DNA from: Burkholderiales bacterium RIFCSPLOWO2_12_FULL_65_40
GTDB taxonomy: Bacteria; Pseudomonadota; Gammaproteobacteria; Burkholderiales; Burkholderiaceae_C
Assembly: GCA_001770955.1 (NCBI GenBank)
Contig: MESL01000041.1
Span: 21,507-85,506 of the forward strand
DNA: 64,000 nt
Direction: 5' to 3'
In this document: piece after piece, positions 53,741 to 62,814 of the stretch
Layout of the letters: the number at the start of each line of letters is the position of its first letter
Position numbering within the stretch: position 1 is the stretch's first letter
The notes under the pieces: generated by a model
Seen by the model: only the letters and a program-made list of their open reading frames with translations
Told to the model about the DNA's origin: nothing
The model's database searches: none
Translations under genes and position numbers: made by a program

Positions 53741-55021
53741 ATGAACGCGCTCAATGTGGCTGAAACCACGCTCACCCTCGGTTTACAGGCAAAAACGGCT
53801 TCCGCGCTGATGGCTAAAGCGCCAGCAGCTATCAAAAACAAAGCGCTGCGGGCGCTGGCGCGCCTGCTGCGCGAGCAGACCGAAGCGCTGCAGGGGGACA
53901 ACGCGCGCGACCTGGAGCGCGCCCGCGCCGCGGGCCTGGCCGAGCCCCTGGTGGACCGGCTCAAGCTCAGTCCCAAGGTGCTGGAGACCTGCGCCATCGG
54001 CTGCGAGCAGCTCGCCGCCATGCCCGACATCATTGGCGAGATCATCGGCATGAAACAGCAGCCCAGCGGCATCCGCGTGGGCCAGATGCGCGTGCCGATC
54101 GGCGTGTTCGGCATGATCTTCGAGAGCCGCCCGAACGTGACCATCGAGGCCGCCAGCCTCTCCATCAAGAGCGGCAATGCCTGCATCCTGCGGGGGGGCT
54201 CCGAGGCCATCGACTCGAACAAGGCGCTGGCCAGGCTGGTGCAGCAGGCGCTGCAGGAGGCCGGCCTGCCGCAGGACGCCGTTCAGCTGGTGCAGACCAC
54301 CGACCGCGAGGCCGTGGGCCACCTGATTGCCATGCCCGAGTACGTGGACGTGATCATTCCGCGCGGCGGCAAAGGCCTGATCGAACGCATCAGCCGCGAA
54401 GCCAAGGTGCCCGTCATCAAGCACCTGGACGGCAATTGCCACACCTACGTGGACGACCCCTGCGACCTCGACATGGCCGTGCGCGTGACGGATAACGCCA
54501 AAACGCAGAAATACAGCCCCTGCAATGCCAGCGAGAGCCTGCTGGTGGCGCGCGGCGTGGCCAGCGTGTTCCTGCCGCGCATCGGTGCCGTGTTTTCCGA
54601 AAAAGGGGTCGAAATGCGGGTTTGCGCCGAAAGCAGGGCGCTGTTAGCTACGGTATCAGGAGCGAAACTGGTGGACGCCACGGAAGCAGACTGGTCCGAG
54701 GAATACCTCGCACCCGTCATCAGCGTCAAGGTGGTGGCGGGGCTGGACGAGGCCATTGCCCATATCAACCGCTATTCCAGTCACCACACCGAGGCCATCC
54801 TCACCACCAACCACATGCATGCCCAGCGCTTTTTGCGCGAGGTCGATTCCAGCAGCGTGATGGTGAATGCCAGTACGCGCTTTGCCGACGGCTTCGAGTA
54901 CGGGCTGGGCGCCGAGATCGGCATCAGCACCGACAAGTTCCATGCGCGCGGCCCGGTGGGTATCGAGGGCCTCACTTCGCTCAAGTACGTGGTGCTGGGC
55001 GAGGGCGAAGTGCGCACCTGA
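53741..55021 (+). CDS. proA: Gamma-glutamyl phosphate reductase
   Basis: Second enzyme of proline synthesis from glutamate, making glutamate semialdehyde. The 426 residues show [21 protein letters not shown] near 117-137, [16 protein letters not shown] and the active-site cysteine block [20 protein letters not shown], all ProA hallmarks. Two segments coincide with E elements: residues 15-34 ([21 protein letters not shown]12) near the N-terminus and 287-308 ([21 protein letters not shown]..., E13) in a variable loop. ATG 53741 lies 8 bases after an A/C run with no strong ribosome site. Confidence 0.97.
   Translation: MNALNVAETTLTLGLQAKTASALMAKAPAAIKNKALRALARLLREQTEALQGDNARDLERARAAGLAEPLVDRLKLSPKVLETCAIGCEQLAAMPDIIGEIIGMKQQPSGIRVGQMRVPIGVFGMIFESRPNVTIEAASLSIKSGNACILRGGSEAIDSNKALARLVQQALQEAGLPQDAVQLVQTTDREAVGHLIAMPEYVDVIIPRGGKGLIERISREAKVPVIKHLDGNCHTYVDDPCDLDMAVRVTDNAKTQKYSPCNASESLLVARGVASVFLPRIGAVFSEKGVEMRVCAESRALLATVSGAKLVDATEADWSEEYLAPVISVKVVAGLDEAIAHINRYSSHHTEAILTTNHMHAQRFLREVDSSSVMVNASTRFADGFEYGLGAEIGISTDKFHARGPVGIEGLTSLKYVVLGEGEVRT
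53783..53842 (+). repeat. Dispersed palindromic element E12, inside proA
   Basis: Reads TTACAGGCAAAAACGGCTTC, CGCGCTGATGGCTAAAGCGC, CAGCAGCTATCAAAAACAAA. Matches the sense orientation and is read in frame (GCA GCT ATC). Confidence 0.75.
54600..54665 (+). repeat. Possible dispersed element E13, inside proA
   Basis: GTTTGCGCCGAAAGCAGGGC, GCTGTTAGCTACGGTATCAG shows the AGCGC/GCGC and TAGCTA blocks; the rest is changed. Read in frame (TTA GCT ACG). Weaker than E12. Confidence 0.4.
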
Positions 55022-55086
55022 GCCCCTGGCGCGCACGCGGGCATGCGCCCATTGACGCGCCACGGGCCCGAACCGATCATGCCACT

Positions 55087-56541
55087 GTGAAAATCATCAT
55101 TCTTGGCGCAGGCCGCGTGGGCGAAAGTGTGGCGGACAGCCTGGTGTCCGAGCGCAACGACATCACCGTCATCGACACCAATGCGCAGCGCCTGCGCGAT
55201 CTCGAATCACGCTTTGACCTGCGCGGCGTGGTGGGCAGCGGCATTGAACCGGCCGTGCTGGCCGAGGCCGGTGCCCGCGACACCGACCTGCTCATCGCCT
55301 GTGCCGCCCAGGATGAAACCAACCTGGTGTGCTGCAAGATCGCGCAGCGCCTCTTCAACATTCCCACGCGCATCGCGCGGGTGCGCTCCTCGGGTTTTCA
55401 GGACGAGGAACTGCTCATGGGGCCGGAGGGCTTTGGGGTCGATCGCGTCATCTGCCCCGAAGAGTCGATCACGCGCTATATCACCAAGCTCGTCGAATAC
55501 CCCGAGGCGATGCAGGTGCGCCATTTCGCCGGCGGCCGCGCCTGCCTGGTGGCGGTGCGCGCGAGGGCGGGGGCCCTGCTGGTCAACCATTCGATCAGCG
55601 AGCTGCGCGAGTTGCTGCCCAGCGTGGACATGCGGGTGGTGGCCATTTACCGGCGCTTCCAGGATGAGCCTGACCGTTTTGTGGCCTGTGACGGCGCCAC
55701 CCGCGTGGTGCCCGGGGACGAAGTCTTCGTGCTGGCGGCCCACGAGCACATCGCCGAGGTGCTGTCGGCCCTGCACCGCCGGGGCGAGCAGCCCGTGCGG
55801 CCCGTGCGCCGCATTATGATTGCAGGCGGCGGCCGCGTCGGGCTGCGGCTGGCGCGCCAGCTGGGCAAGGAGGCGGGACGCTTTCACATCAAGATCATCG
55901 AGGAAGACGCCGGGCGCTGCGTCGAACTGGCCTCGGTGCTGCCCTCAGAGGTGCTGGTGCTGCATGGCGACACCACCGACGAAGACCTTCTGACCGACGA
56001 GAGCGTGGAGGAGGTCGATCTCTTCCTGGCGCTGACCGATGACGACGAGGACAACATCATGTCCTGTCTGCTGGCCAAGCGCATGGGTGCGCGCCGCGTG
56101 CTGGCGCTGATCAACCGGCGCAGCTATGCCGACCTGATGCACGGCACGCAGATCGACATTGCGCTGTCGCCCGCGCAGGCCATGCTGGGCGAACTGCTGG
56201 CCTATGTGCGCCGGGGCGACGTGCAGGCCGTGCACAGCCTGCGCCGGGGCGTGGCCGAGGCGCTGGAGATCGTGGCCCGGGGCGACCGCAAGAGCTCGCG
56301 CGTGGTGGGCCGCAAGGTCAGTGAACTGCATCTGCCGCACGATGTGCACATGGGCCTGATCGTGCGCGGCCTGCCGTGCGAGGGCGACGACGCCACCGAG
56401 CCACTGCGTGAGCCCGAGGTCATCATTCCGCACAGCACCACCGTGATCGAGAGCAACGACCATGTGGTGTTCTTCCTGCCGCACAAGCGGCTGGTGCTCG
56501 ATGTGGAAAAGCTGTTCCGCGTCAGCGCCACGTTTTTCTGA
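55087..56541 (+). CDS. trkA: Trk system potassium uptake protein TrkA
   Basis: Cytoplasmic NAD(H)-binding gating ring of the Trk potassium transporter. The 484-residue protein contains two RCK-N/RCK-C halves: GAGRVGESVADSLV at residues 7-20 and GGGRVGLRLARQLG near 242-255, each followed by the acidic VIDTN/IEED ribose contact. GTG 55087 gives the standard (M)KIIILGAGRVG start; the frame is open earlier into proA. trkH follows after 21 bases. Confidence 0.96.
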   Translation: MKIIILGAGRVGESVADSLVSERNDITVIDTNAQRLRDLESRFDLRGVVGSGIEPAVLAEAGARDTDLLIACAAQDETNLVCCKIAQRLFNIPTRIARVRSSGFQDEELLMGPEGFGVDRVICPEESITRYITKLVEYPEAMQVRHFAGGRACLVAVRARAGALLVNHSISELRELLPSVDMRVVAIYRRFQDEPDRFVACDGATRVVPGDEVFVLAAHEHIAEVLSALHRRGEQPVRPVRRIMIAGGGRVGLRLARQLGKEAGRFHIKIIEEDAGRCVELASVLPSEVLVLHGDTTDEDLLTDESVEEVDLFLALTDDDEDNIMSCLLAKRMGARRVLALINRRSYADLMHGTQIDIALSPAQAMLGELLAYVRRGDVQAVHSLRRGVAEALEIVARGDRKSSRVVGRKVSELHLPHDVHMGLIVRGLPCEGDDATEPLREPEVIIPHSTTVIESNDHVVFFLPHKRLVLDVEKLFRVSATFF

Positions 56542-56562
56542 CAAGCCCCCCGCGAGACCGCC

Positions 56563-58029
56563 ATGGTGGACATGTTTCCCGTTCTGCGTGTGCTGGGCAT
56601 CCTGATCATGGTGTTCGCGCTGGCCATGGGGCTGCCGATGGGGGTTTCCTGGTTCCAGGACGACGGCGTCTGGCGGGTCTATCCGACCGCCATGGGGGTC
56701 GCGCTCGTCGTCGGTGCGCTGTTCTGGTGGGGCCTGCGCAAGCACACCCGCGAGTTGCAGCCGCGCCACGGCGTCATGCTGGTCACCCTGGTGTGGGCGT
56801 TGCTGCCCCTGTTTTCTGCGTTGCCGCTGATGCTGGCCATGCAGCAGATCGGGCGCCCACTCTCTTTCACCCATGCCTACTTCGAGGCAGTGTCAGGGCT
56901 CACCACCACCGGCTCCACCGTGCTCAGCGGGCTCGATGCGCTGCCGGTGTCGGTGAATGTGTGGCGCACCTTCCTGCAGTGGGTGGGCGGCATGGGCATC
57001 CTGATTCTGGCGGTGGCAGTGCTTCCCATGCTGGGGGTGGGCGGCAGCCAGCTCTTCAAGGCCGAGGCGGCCGGACCGGTCAAGGACGCCAAGCTCACGC
57101 CGCGCATGACCGGCACGGCGAAGGGCCTGTGGGGCGTGTACGCCTTCTTTTCCACGGCCTGCGCGCTGGCCTACTGGCTGGGGGGCATGCAGCCGCTCGA
57201 TGCGCTCATGCACATGTTCACCACGGTCAGCCTGGGGGGGCTTTCGTCGTACGACGCCAGCTTTGGCCACTTTCAGTCGCCCCTGCTTGAAACCGTGGCT
57301 CTGGTCTTCATGTTCGCCGCCAGTTGCAACTTTGCCCTGTACTTTGTGGCGCTGCGCAAGGGGCACTGGGGTGGTTTCTGGCGCGACCCGGAGATGCGCG
57401 CCACGCTCTCGGTGCTGGCCGGGGGCGGGCTTTTTGTCTCGTTGTTGCTGTGGTTCAAGGGGGTGTACGCGCCGCTCGATGCCCTGCGCTACGGCATGTT
57501 CAACGTGGTGTCGATTGCCACCACGACAGGGTTCTCCACGGTGGACTACATCGGCTGGCCGGTGTTCGCGCCCGTGTTCATGCTGCTGCTGTCGGGGGTG
57601 GCCACCAGCGCGGGATCGACGGGCTGCGGCATCAAGATGGTGCGCGTGCTGATTCTGGTCAAGCAGGCGCGCCGCGAGATGACGCGCCTGGTGCACCCCC
57701 GCGCCGTGCAGCCGGTGCGCCTGGGCGAGTCGGTGGTGGACAACCGCGTGATCTTCTCCGTGCTGGCGTTCATGCTGGTGTATGGCGGCACCGTCATCGG
57801 GCTGAGCATGTTGCTGCTGCTGACCGATCTGGACCCGGTGACGGCGTTTTCGGCCGTGCTGGCCAGCGTCAACTGCATGGGGCCGGGGCTCGGTCTGGTC
57901 GGGCCCGCGTCCAACTATGCCGTGCTGACCGATTTCCAGATCTGGGTGTGCACACTGGCCATGCTGCTGGGCCGGCTGGAGTTTCTCAGCGTCATGGCCC
58001 TGCTCACGCCGGCGTTCTGGCGGCGCTGA
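56563..58029 (+). CDS. trkH: Trk system potassium uptake protein TrkH
   Basis: Membrane pore of the Trk potassium transporter. The 488 residues have about ten hydrophobic segments and the selectivity-filter-like repeats EAVSGLTTTGSTVLSG near 107-122 and VVSIATTTGFSTVDYIGW near 310-327, and a late VNCMGPGLGLVGP. Paired with trkA, and kup is downstream, so the region is rich in potassium uptake genes. A small GCGACT/AGTCGC hairpin follows. Confidence 0.96.
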   Translation: MVDMFPVLRVLGILIMVFALAMGLPMGVSWFQDDGVWRVYPTAMGVALVVGALFWWGLRKHTRELQPRHGVMLVTLVWALLPLFSALPLMLAMQQIGRPLSFTHAYFEAVSGLTTTGSTVLSGLDALPVSVNVWRTFLQWVGGMGILILAVAVLPMLGVGGSQLFKAEAAGPVKDAKLTPRMTGTAKGLWGVYAFFSTACALAYWLGGMQPLDALMHMFTTVSLGGLSSYDASFGHFQSPLLETVALVFMFAASCNFALYFVALRKGHWGGFWRDPEMRATLSVLAGGGLFVSLLLWFKGVYAPLDALRYGMFNVVSIATTTGFSTVDYIGWPVFAPVFMLLLSGVATSAGSTGCGIKMVRVLILVKQARREMTRLVHPRAVQPVRLGESVVDNRVIFSVLAFMLVYGGTVIGLSMLLLLTDLDPVTAFSAVLASVNCMGPGLGLVGPASNYAVLTDFQIWVCTLAMLLGRLEFLSVMALLTPAFWRR

Positions 58030-58040
58030 GACCCGACCGG

Positions 58041-58056
58041 GCGACTGAAAAGTCGC
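58041..58056 (+). repeat. Small hairpin after trkH
   Basis: GCGACT-GAAA-AGTCGC, a perfect six-base stem with a GAAA tetraloop, 12 bases after the trkH stop. No T tract, so termination is uncertain. Confidence 0.5.
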
Positions 58057-58077
58057 GGGAGGCACCGCGCAAGTCCC

Positions 58078-58083
58078 TACAAT
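58078..58083 (+). promoter_or_regulatory. Candidate -10 box for gshA
   Basis: TACAAT 28 bases before the gshA ATG. Same hexamer and similar spacing as before bamE and pgk. No clear -35. Confidence 0.35.
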
Positions 58084-58110
58084 TGTCCGGACCCGTCATT
58101 CAAGGCAGCC

Positions 58111-59406
58111 ATGGTTCCGCACCTCATCACGGCCCTCACCGGGCCCATCAACGAGCTTGAACAGCGCATCATCGACTCCATGCCGGCCACCGAGCGGTGG
58201 TTCCGGCTGGAATGGATGGAGCACACGCCGCCGTTCTACACCTCGGTGGACATCCGCAACGCCGGGTTCAAGCTCGCGCCGGTCGATACCAACCTGTTTC
58301 CCGGCGGCTGGAACAACCTCACGCCCGAGATGCTGCCGCTGGCGGTGCAGGCCGCCATGGCCGCGATCGAGAAGATCTGCCCCGAGGCGCGCAACCTGCT
58401 CATCATTCCCGAGAACCACACGCGCAACGTCCACTACCTGAGCAATCTGGTGCAGTTGCAGCGCATCTTCAACATGGCCGGGCTGAATGTGCGCGTGGGC
58501 TCCATCAGTGCCGATGTGAAGAAGAACACGGTGATCGAGCTGCCGGGCGGTGACGCCATCACCCTGGAGCCGGTGGTGCGCACGCGCGGGCGCATCGGGC
58601 TGAAAAACTTCGACCCCTGCACCATTCTGCTGAACAACGACCTGTCGGCCGGCGCGCCGGGCATCTTGGAAGACCTGCACGAGCAATACCTGCTGCCGCC
58701 GCTGCATGCAGGCTGGACGGTGCGCCGCAAGAGCAACCATTTCCGCAGCTACGAAGAGGTGTCCAAGCGTTTTGGCAAGCTGCTGGGGATCGACCCCTGG
58801 CTCATCAACCCGATGTTCGGCAAATGCGGAATGGTGGATTTTTCGCAGGAAACTGGGCTGGAGTGCGTGCAGACGAATGTGGATGCACTGCTGGCCAAGA
58901 TCCGGCGCAAGTACAAGGAGTACGGCATCCACGAGAAGCCGTTCGTGGTTGTGAAGGCGGACAACGGCACCTATGGCATGGGCATCATGACGGTGCATGA
59001 CGCCAAAGATTTGCAGGCGCTCAACCGCAAGACGAAGAACAAGATGGCCGTGGCGAAAGACGGGCAGCCCGTGCACGACGTCATCATCCAGGAAGGCGTG
59101 CTGACCCAGGAGCGTATGCACGATGCGGTGGCCGAGCCCGTGGTCTACATGATGGACCGTTATGTGGTGGGCGGCTTCTACCGCATTCACGCCGAGCGGG
59201 GCGTGGACGAAAACCTGAACGCACCGGGCGCCGGCTTCGTTCCGCTGGCGTTTGAGCAAAGCCATCACCTGCCCCAGCTGGGTGCCCGCCCGGGAGCCAG
59301 TGCGCCCAACCGCTTCTATATGTATGGTGTGATCGGCCGCCTGGCCATGCTCGCGGCCAGCTACGAGCTGGAAGCGACCAACCCCGACGCCGAAATCTAC
59401 GACTGA
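58111..59406 (+). CDS. gshA: Glutamate-cysteine ligase
   Basis: First enzyme of glutathione synthesis. The 431-residue protein belongs to the proteobacterial family found in Burkholderiales (distinct from E. coli GshA), with FRLEWMEHTPPFYTSVDIRN near 31-50, LIIPENHTRNVHYLSNLVQL near 94-113 and KPFVVVKADNGTYGMGIM near 274-291, an ATP-binding-like loop. ATG 58111 is clear. Unlike the gshA-gshB neighbours in other species, kup and a BenE gene separate it from gshB here. Confidence 0.9.
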   Translation: MVPHLITALTGPINELEQRIIDSMPATERWFRLEWMEHTPPFYTSVDIRNAGFKLAPVDTNLFPGGWNNLTPEMLPLAVQAAMAAIEKICPEARNLLIIPENHTRNVHYLSNLVQLQRIFNMAGLNVRVGSISADVKKNTVIELPGGDAITLEPVVRTRGRIGLKNFDPCTILLNNDLSAGAPGILEDLHEQYLLPPLHAGWTVRRKSNHFRSYEEVSKRFGKLLGIDPWLINPMFGKCGMVDFSQETGLECVQTNVDALLAKIRRKYKEYGIHEKPFVVVKADNGTYGMGIMTVHDAKDLQALNRKTKNKMAVAKDGQPVHDVIIQEGVLTQERMHDAVAEPVVYMMDRYVVGGFYRIHAERGVDENLNAPGAGFVPLAFEQSHHLPQLGARPGASAPNRFYMYGVIGRLAMLAASYELEATNPDAEIYD

Positions 59407-59572
59407 CCATCCCTCTGCCGCCGGGGCAGTTGCTGCGGCGCAACAATCGCAGAATTTCCATCCCGGGGCGGCGCGTGGCGTGCTGCGGCCGGCCCGGGGC
59501 AGGCGCAGAATACGCTCTCCCAGGACTATGGAATCCTGACGGGCGGTTCCCATCCGTTCGCCAGGGCATGCA

Positions 59573-61441
59573 GTGCACCCCACAAAATCCTCCTCGGCCG
59601 CGCTCACCCTGGCGGCCATCGGTGTCGTTTACGGTGATATCGGCACCAGCGTGCTGTATGCCCTCAAAGAGGTGTTTGGCTCGGGCCACGTGCCTTTCAC
59701 GCAGGCCAACATCTACGGCATCCTGTCCATCCTTTTCTGGACGCTCACGGTCATCGTCTCGCTCAAGTACGTGGTGCTGGTGCTGCGGGCCGACAACAAC
59801 GGCGAGGGTGGCCTCGTGGCCATGCTGGCGCTGGCCTCGCAGGCCGTCAAAGACAAACCCCACCTGCGCAACATACTGCTCGCCATGGGCATTTTTGGCA
59901 CGTCGCTGTTCTATGGCGACGGGGTCATCACTCCGGCCATCTCGGTGCTGTCGGCCGTGGAAGGCCTGGAGGTGGTGTCGCCCCATTTCAAGCAGGGGGT
60001 CATCCCCCTCACCTTGCTGGTGCTGTTCTGCCTGTTCGTCGTGCAAAAACGCGGCACGGGCGGCATTGGGCGGTTTTTCGGACCGATCACCCTGGTCTGG
60101 ATGGCGTCCATTGCGGTGCTCGGGATGTCGCACATCGTGGGCCATCCGGAAATCCTTTGGGCCCTGAGCCCGCACCACGCGCTGGGGTTCATGCTGCACC
60201 AGCCGGGCACGAGCTTCATCATCCTGGGCGCCGTGGTGCTGTGCGTGACCGGGGCCGAGGCCTTGTATGCCGACCTGGGACACTTTGGCAAGCGGCCTAT
60301 CCGCATCGCCTGGTTTGCGGTGGTCATGCCGGCGCTGGTGCTGAACTATTTCGGTCAAGGCGCACTGTTGCTGGCCAACCCGGACGCCGTCAAAAACCCC
60401 TTCTACATGATGGCGCCCGCATGGGCGCTGCTGCCTCTGGTGGGGTTGGCGACCATGGCCACGGTGATCGCATCGCAGGCTTTGATCACCGGTGCCTTCA
60501 GCGTGACCAAGCAGGTCATCCAGCTCGGCTACCTGCCGCGTCTGAACATCCTGCACACCAGCGTGCGTGACACCGGGCAGATCTACATTCCCTTCGTCAA
60601 CTGGGGCCTGTTCGTGGCCATCGTGCTCGCGGTGGTCATGTTCCGCTCCTCCAGCAATCTGGCGGCCGCCTACGGCATCGCGGTGACCCTGGACATGCTG
60701 ATCACGACGGTGCTGACGTTTTTTGTGCTGCGCTATGGCTGGCGTTACCCGCTGGCGCTGTGCCTGGGAGCCACCGGCTGCTTCTTCGCCATCGATCTGG
60801 CCTTTTTCAGCTCCAACCTGCTCAAGCTGTTTCAGGGCGGGTGGTTCCCGCTGCTGATCGGCGGCGCCGTTTTCACGCTGATGATGACCTGGAAGAGGGG
60901 GCGCTCGCTGCTCAACGACAAGTTGCGTTCCGATGCCATCGATCTGGGTTCCTTTCTGGAGGCCGTCTTTGTCAGCCCGCCCACGCGTGTGGAAGGTACC
61001 GCCGTGTTTCTGAGCGCCGAGACAGGGGTCGTTCCCAATGCACTGCTGCACAACCTCAAGCACAACAAGGTGCTGCATGCCCAGAACCTGTTTGTGACCG
61101 TGCACAACCATGAGGTGCCCTGGATCGGTCTCGACCGCCGTCTGCAGATTGAACCGCTGGGACACGACTGCTGGCAGGTGGTGATCCATTACGGCTTCAA
61201 GAACGACCCCGATGTGCCGCGCGCCCTGCAGTTGCTGCGCGGGCACGGCTGTGATGTGGAGCCCATGACCACCAGCTACTTCCTGTCGCGCGACACCGTC
61301 ATCCCCTCGATGGGCGGTGGCATGGCGCCCTGGCGTGAGAAGCTGTTCGCCCAGATGCACCGCAACGCCAGTGCAGCCGCCGATTTTCTGCACCTGCCCA
61401 ACAATGCGGTGGTGGAGCTGGGCTCGAAGATCGAGTTGTAG
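59573..61441 (+). CDS. kup: Potassium transporter Kup
   Basis: Constitutive K+/H+ symporter of the KUP family. The 622-residue product has twelve hydrophobic segments and the family signature [21 protein letters not shown] at 13-33, [10 protein letters not shown] near 82, then [20 protein letters not shown], and the cytoplasmic C-terminal domain. GTG 59573 is used as start; an overlapping ATG at 59568 is in another frame. The gap from gshA is 166 bases. Element E14 follows the stop. Confidence 0.95.
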   Translation: MHPTKSSSAALTLAAIGVVYGDIGTSVLYALKEVFGSGHVPFTQANIYGILSILFWTLTVIVSLKYVVLVLRADNNGEGGLVAMLALASQAVKDKPHLRNILLAMGIFGTSLFYGDGVITPAISVLSAVEGLEVVSPHFKQGVIPLTLLVLFCLFVVQKRGTGGIGRFFGPITLVWMASIAVLGMSHIVGHPEILWALSPHHALGFMLHQPGTSFIILGAVVLCVTGAEALYADLGHFGKRPIRIAWFAVVMPALVLNYFGQGALLLANPDAVKNPFYMMAPAWALLPLVGLATMATVIASQALITGAFSVTKQVIQLGYLPRLNILHTSVRDTGQIYIPFVNWGLFVAIVLAVVMFRSSSNLAAAYGIAVTLDMLITTVLTFFVLRYGWRYPLALCLGATGCFFAIDLAFFSSNLLKLFQGGWFPLLIGGAVFTLMMTWKRGRSLLNDKLRSDAIDLGSFLEAVFVSPPTRVEGTAVFLSAETGVVPNALLHNLKHNKVLHAQNLFVTVHNHEVPWIGLDRRLQIEPLGHDCWQVVIHYGFKNDPDVPRALQLLRGHGCDVEPMTTSYFLSRDTVIPSMGGGMAPWREKLFAQMHRNASAAADFLHLPNNAVVELGSKIEL

Positions 61442-61462
61442 GCGCTGGGCGGCCATTTCTCA

Positions 61463-61530
61463 GACTTCAAGTCTTTTTGGCCTCTGGCGCTTTGTGGATA
61501 AGCGCAAGCAGCTATTCTTACGATAGCAAC
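61463..61530 (+). repeat. Dispersed palindromic element E14 between kup and benE
   Basis: The most consensus-like copy: GACTTCAAGTCTTTTTGGCC, TCTGGCGCTTTGTGGATAAG, CGCAAGCAGCTATTCTTACG, ATAGCA. Palindrome GCGCTT...AAGCGC with loop TGTGGAT. Confidence 0.88.
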
Positions 61531-61586
61531 TGCGCCACTGCGCCCGGGCCCGCCGGTTCGCTGTGCGCCAGTGCCAGAATCTGACC

Positions 61587-62777
61587 ATGCCGTTTTTCAA
61601 AGACCTGAGCCTTTCGGCTTTCACCGCTGGCTTCGTCGCCGTGCTGGTGGGCTTCACCAGTTCCGTGGCCATCGTGTTCCAGGCGGCGCAGGCCTTCCAG
61701 GCCACGCCGGCGCAGATCACGTCCTGGATGTGGGCGCTGGGCCTGGGCATGGGCCTGTGCTCGATGCTGCCCTCGCTGTGGCTGCGCAAGCCGGTCATGG
61801 TGGCGTGGTCCACGCCGGGTGCGGCCGTGCTGGCCACGGCCGGGCTGGCCGGGGGCTTCAGCATGGCCGAGGCCGTGGGCGCCTTCATGGTCTGCGCGGC
61901 GCTCATCACCCTGGCCGGTGTCACGGGCTGGTTCGAGCGCATCATGGGCCGCATTCCCATGGAAATTGCCTCGGCCCTGCTGGCCGGCGTGCTGGCACGC
62001 TTCGGCCTGCAGGCGTTCGCTGCCGCGCAGACGGCGTTGCCGCTGGTGCTGCTGATGCTCGGCAGTTATCTGCTGGCGCGCCGCTTTCTGCCGCGCTATG
62101 CCGTGGTGTGCACGCTGGCCGTGGCCATTCTGTATGTGGCAGTCCGTGGCCAGATGGCCTGGTCGGCCGTGGCCTTTGAGCTGGCGACGCCGCAGTTCAC
62201 CATGCCGCAATTCACCTGGAGTGCCCTGGTGAGCCTGGCGCTGCCGCTGTTTGTCGTCACCATGGCCTCGCAGAATCTGCCCGGCGTGGCGGTGATGCGC
62301 GCCACGGGGTACCAGATGCCGGTGTCCGGACTCATCACGCTCACGGGCCTGGCCACACTGGTGCTGGCGCCGTTCGGGGCCTTTGCGCTCAATTTCAGCG
62401 CCATCACGGCCGCCATCTGCATGGGGCCGGAAGCCCATGAGAATCCGGAGCGGCGCTACACGGCGGCGGTATCGTGCGGCGCGATCTACGTCGTCATCGG
62501 CATCTTCGGCGCCGTGGTCACGGGCCTGCTCACAGCCTTCCCCAAGGAGTTGGTGGTGGCCATCGCCGGGCTGGCACTGCTGGGCACCATCGGCAACGGC
62601 CTGTCGGTGGCGCTGCGTGACGAAGGCCACCGCGAGGCGGCCTTGATCACCTTCCTCGTCACGCTCAGCGGCGTGGTGATCGCCGGCGTGGGCTCGGCCT
62701 TCTGGGGCGTGGTGGCCGGCAGCCTGGCGCTGTTTGTGCAACAGTACGCCAGACGCCCCGCTGCCCGGCGCCACTGA
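61587..62777 (+). CDS. BenE family benzoate/H+ symporter
   Basis: A 396-residue membrane protein of the BenE/YdcO family of the nucleobase-type transporter superfamily. About twelve hydrophobic segments; FVAVLVGFTSSVAIVFQAA near 16-34 and PVMVAWSTPGAAVLATAG near 69-86 are family stretches. Some members move benzoate, but most, including E. coli YdcO, have no proven substrate. ATG 61587 begins MPFFKDLSLSAFTAGF. No aromatic catabolic genes are near, so a role in benzoate uptake is weakly supported. gshB follows after 37 bases. Confidence 0.88.
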   Translation: MPFFKDLSLSAFTAGFVAVLVGFTSSVAIVFQAAQAFQATPAQITSWMWALGLGMGLCSMLPSLWLRKPVMVAWSTPGAAVLATAGLAGGFSMAEAVGAFMVCAALITLAGVTGWFERIMGRIPMEIASALLAGVLARFGLQAFAAAQTALPLVLLMLGSYLLARRFLPRYAVVCTLAVAILYVAVRGQMAWSAVAFELATPQFTMPQFTWSALVSLALPLFVVTMASQNLPGVAVMRATGYQMPVSGLITLTGLATLVLAPFGAFALNFSAITAAICMGPEAHENPERRYTAAVSCGAIYVVIGIFGAVVTGLLTAFPKELVVAIAGLALLGTIGNGLSVALRDEGHREAALITFLVTLSGVVIAGVGSAFWGVVAGSLALFVQQYARRPAARRH

Positions 62778-62814
62778 TTCGACCACCGGTTCCCTCTTTA
62801 TCTGAGCTCACACC

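Noticed and set aside
59084..61456. Minus-strand open frame of 790 codons opposite gshA and kup
   Set aside because: Antisense shadow rich in His, Gln and Arg with no domain pattern.
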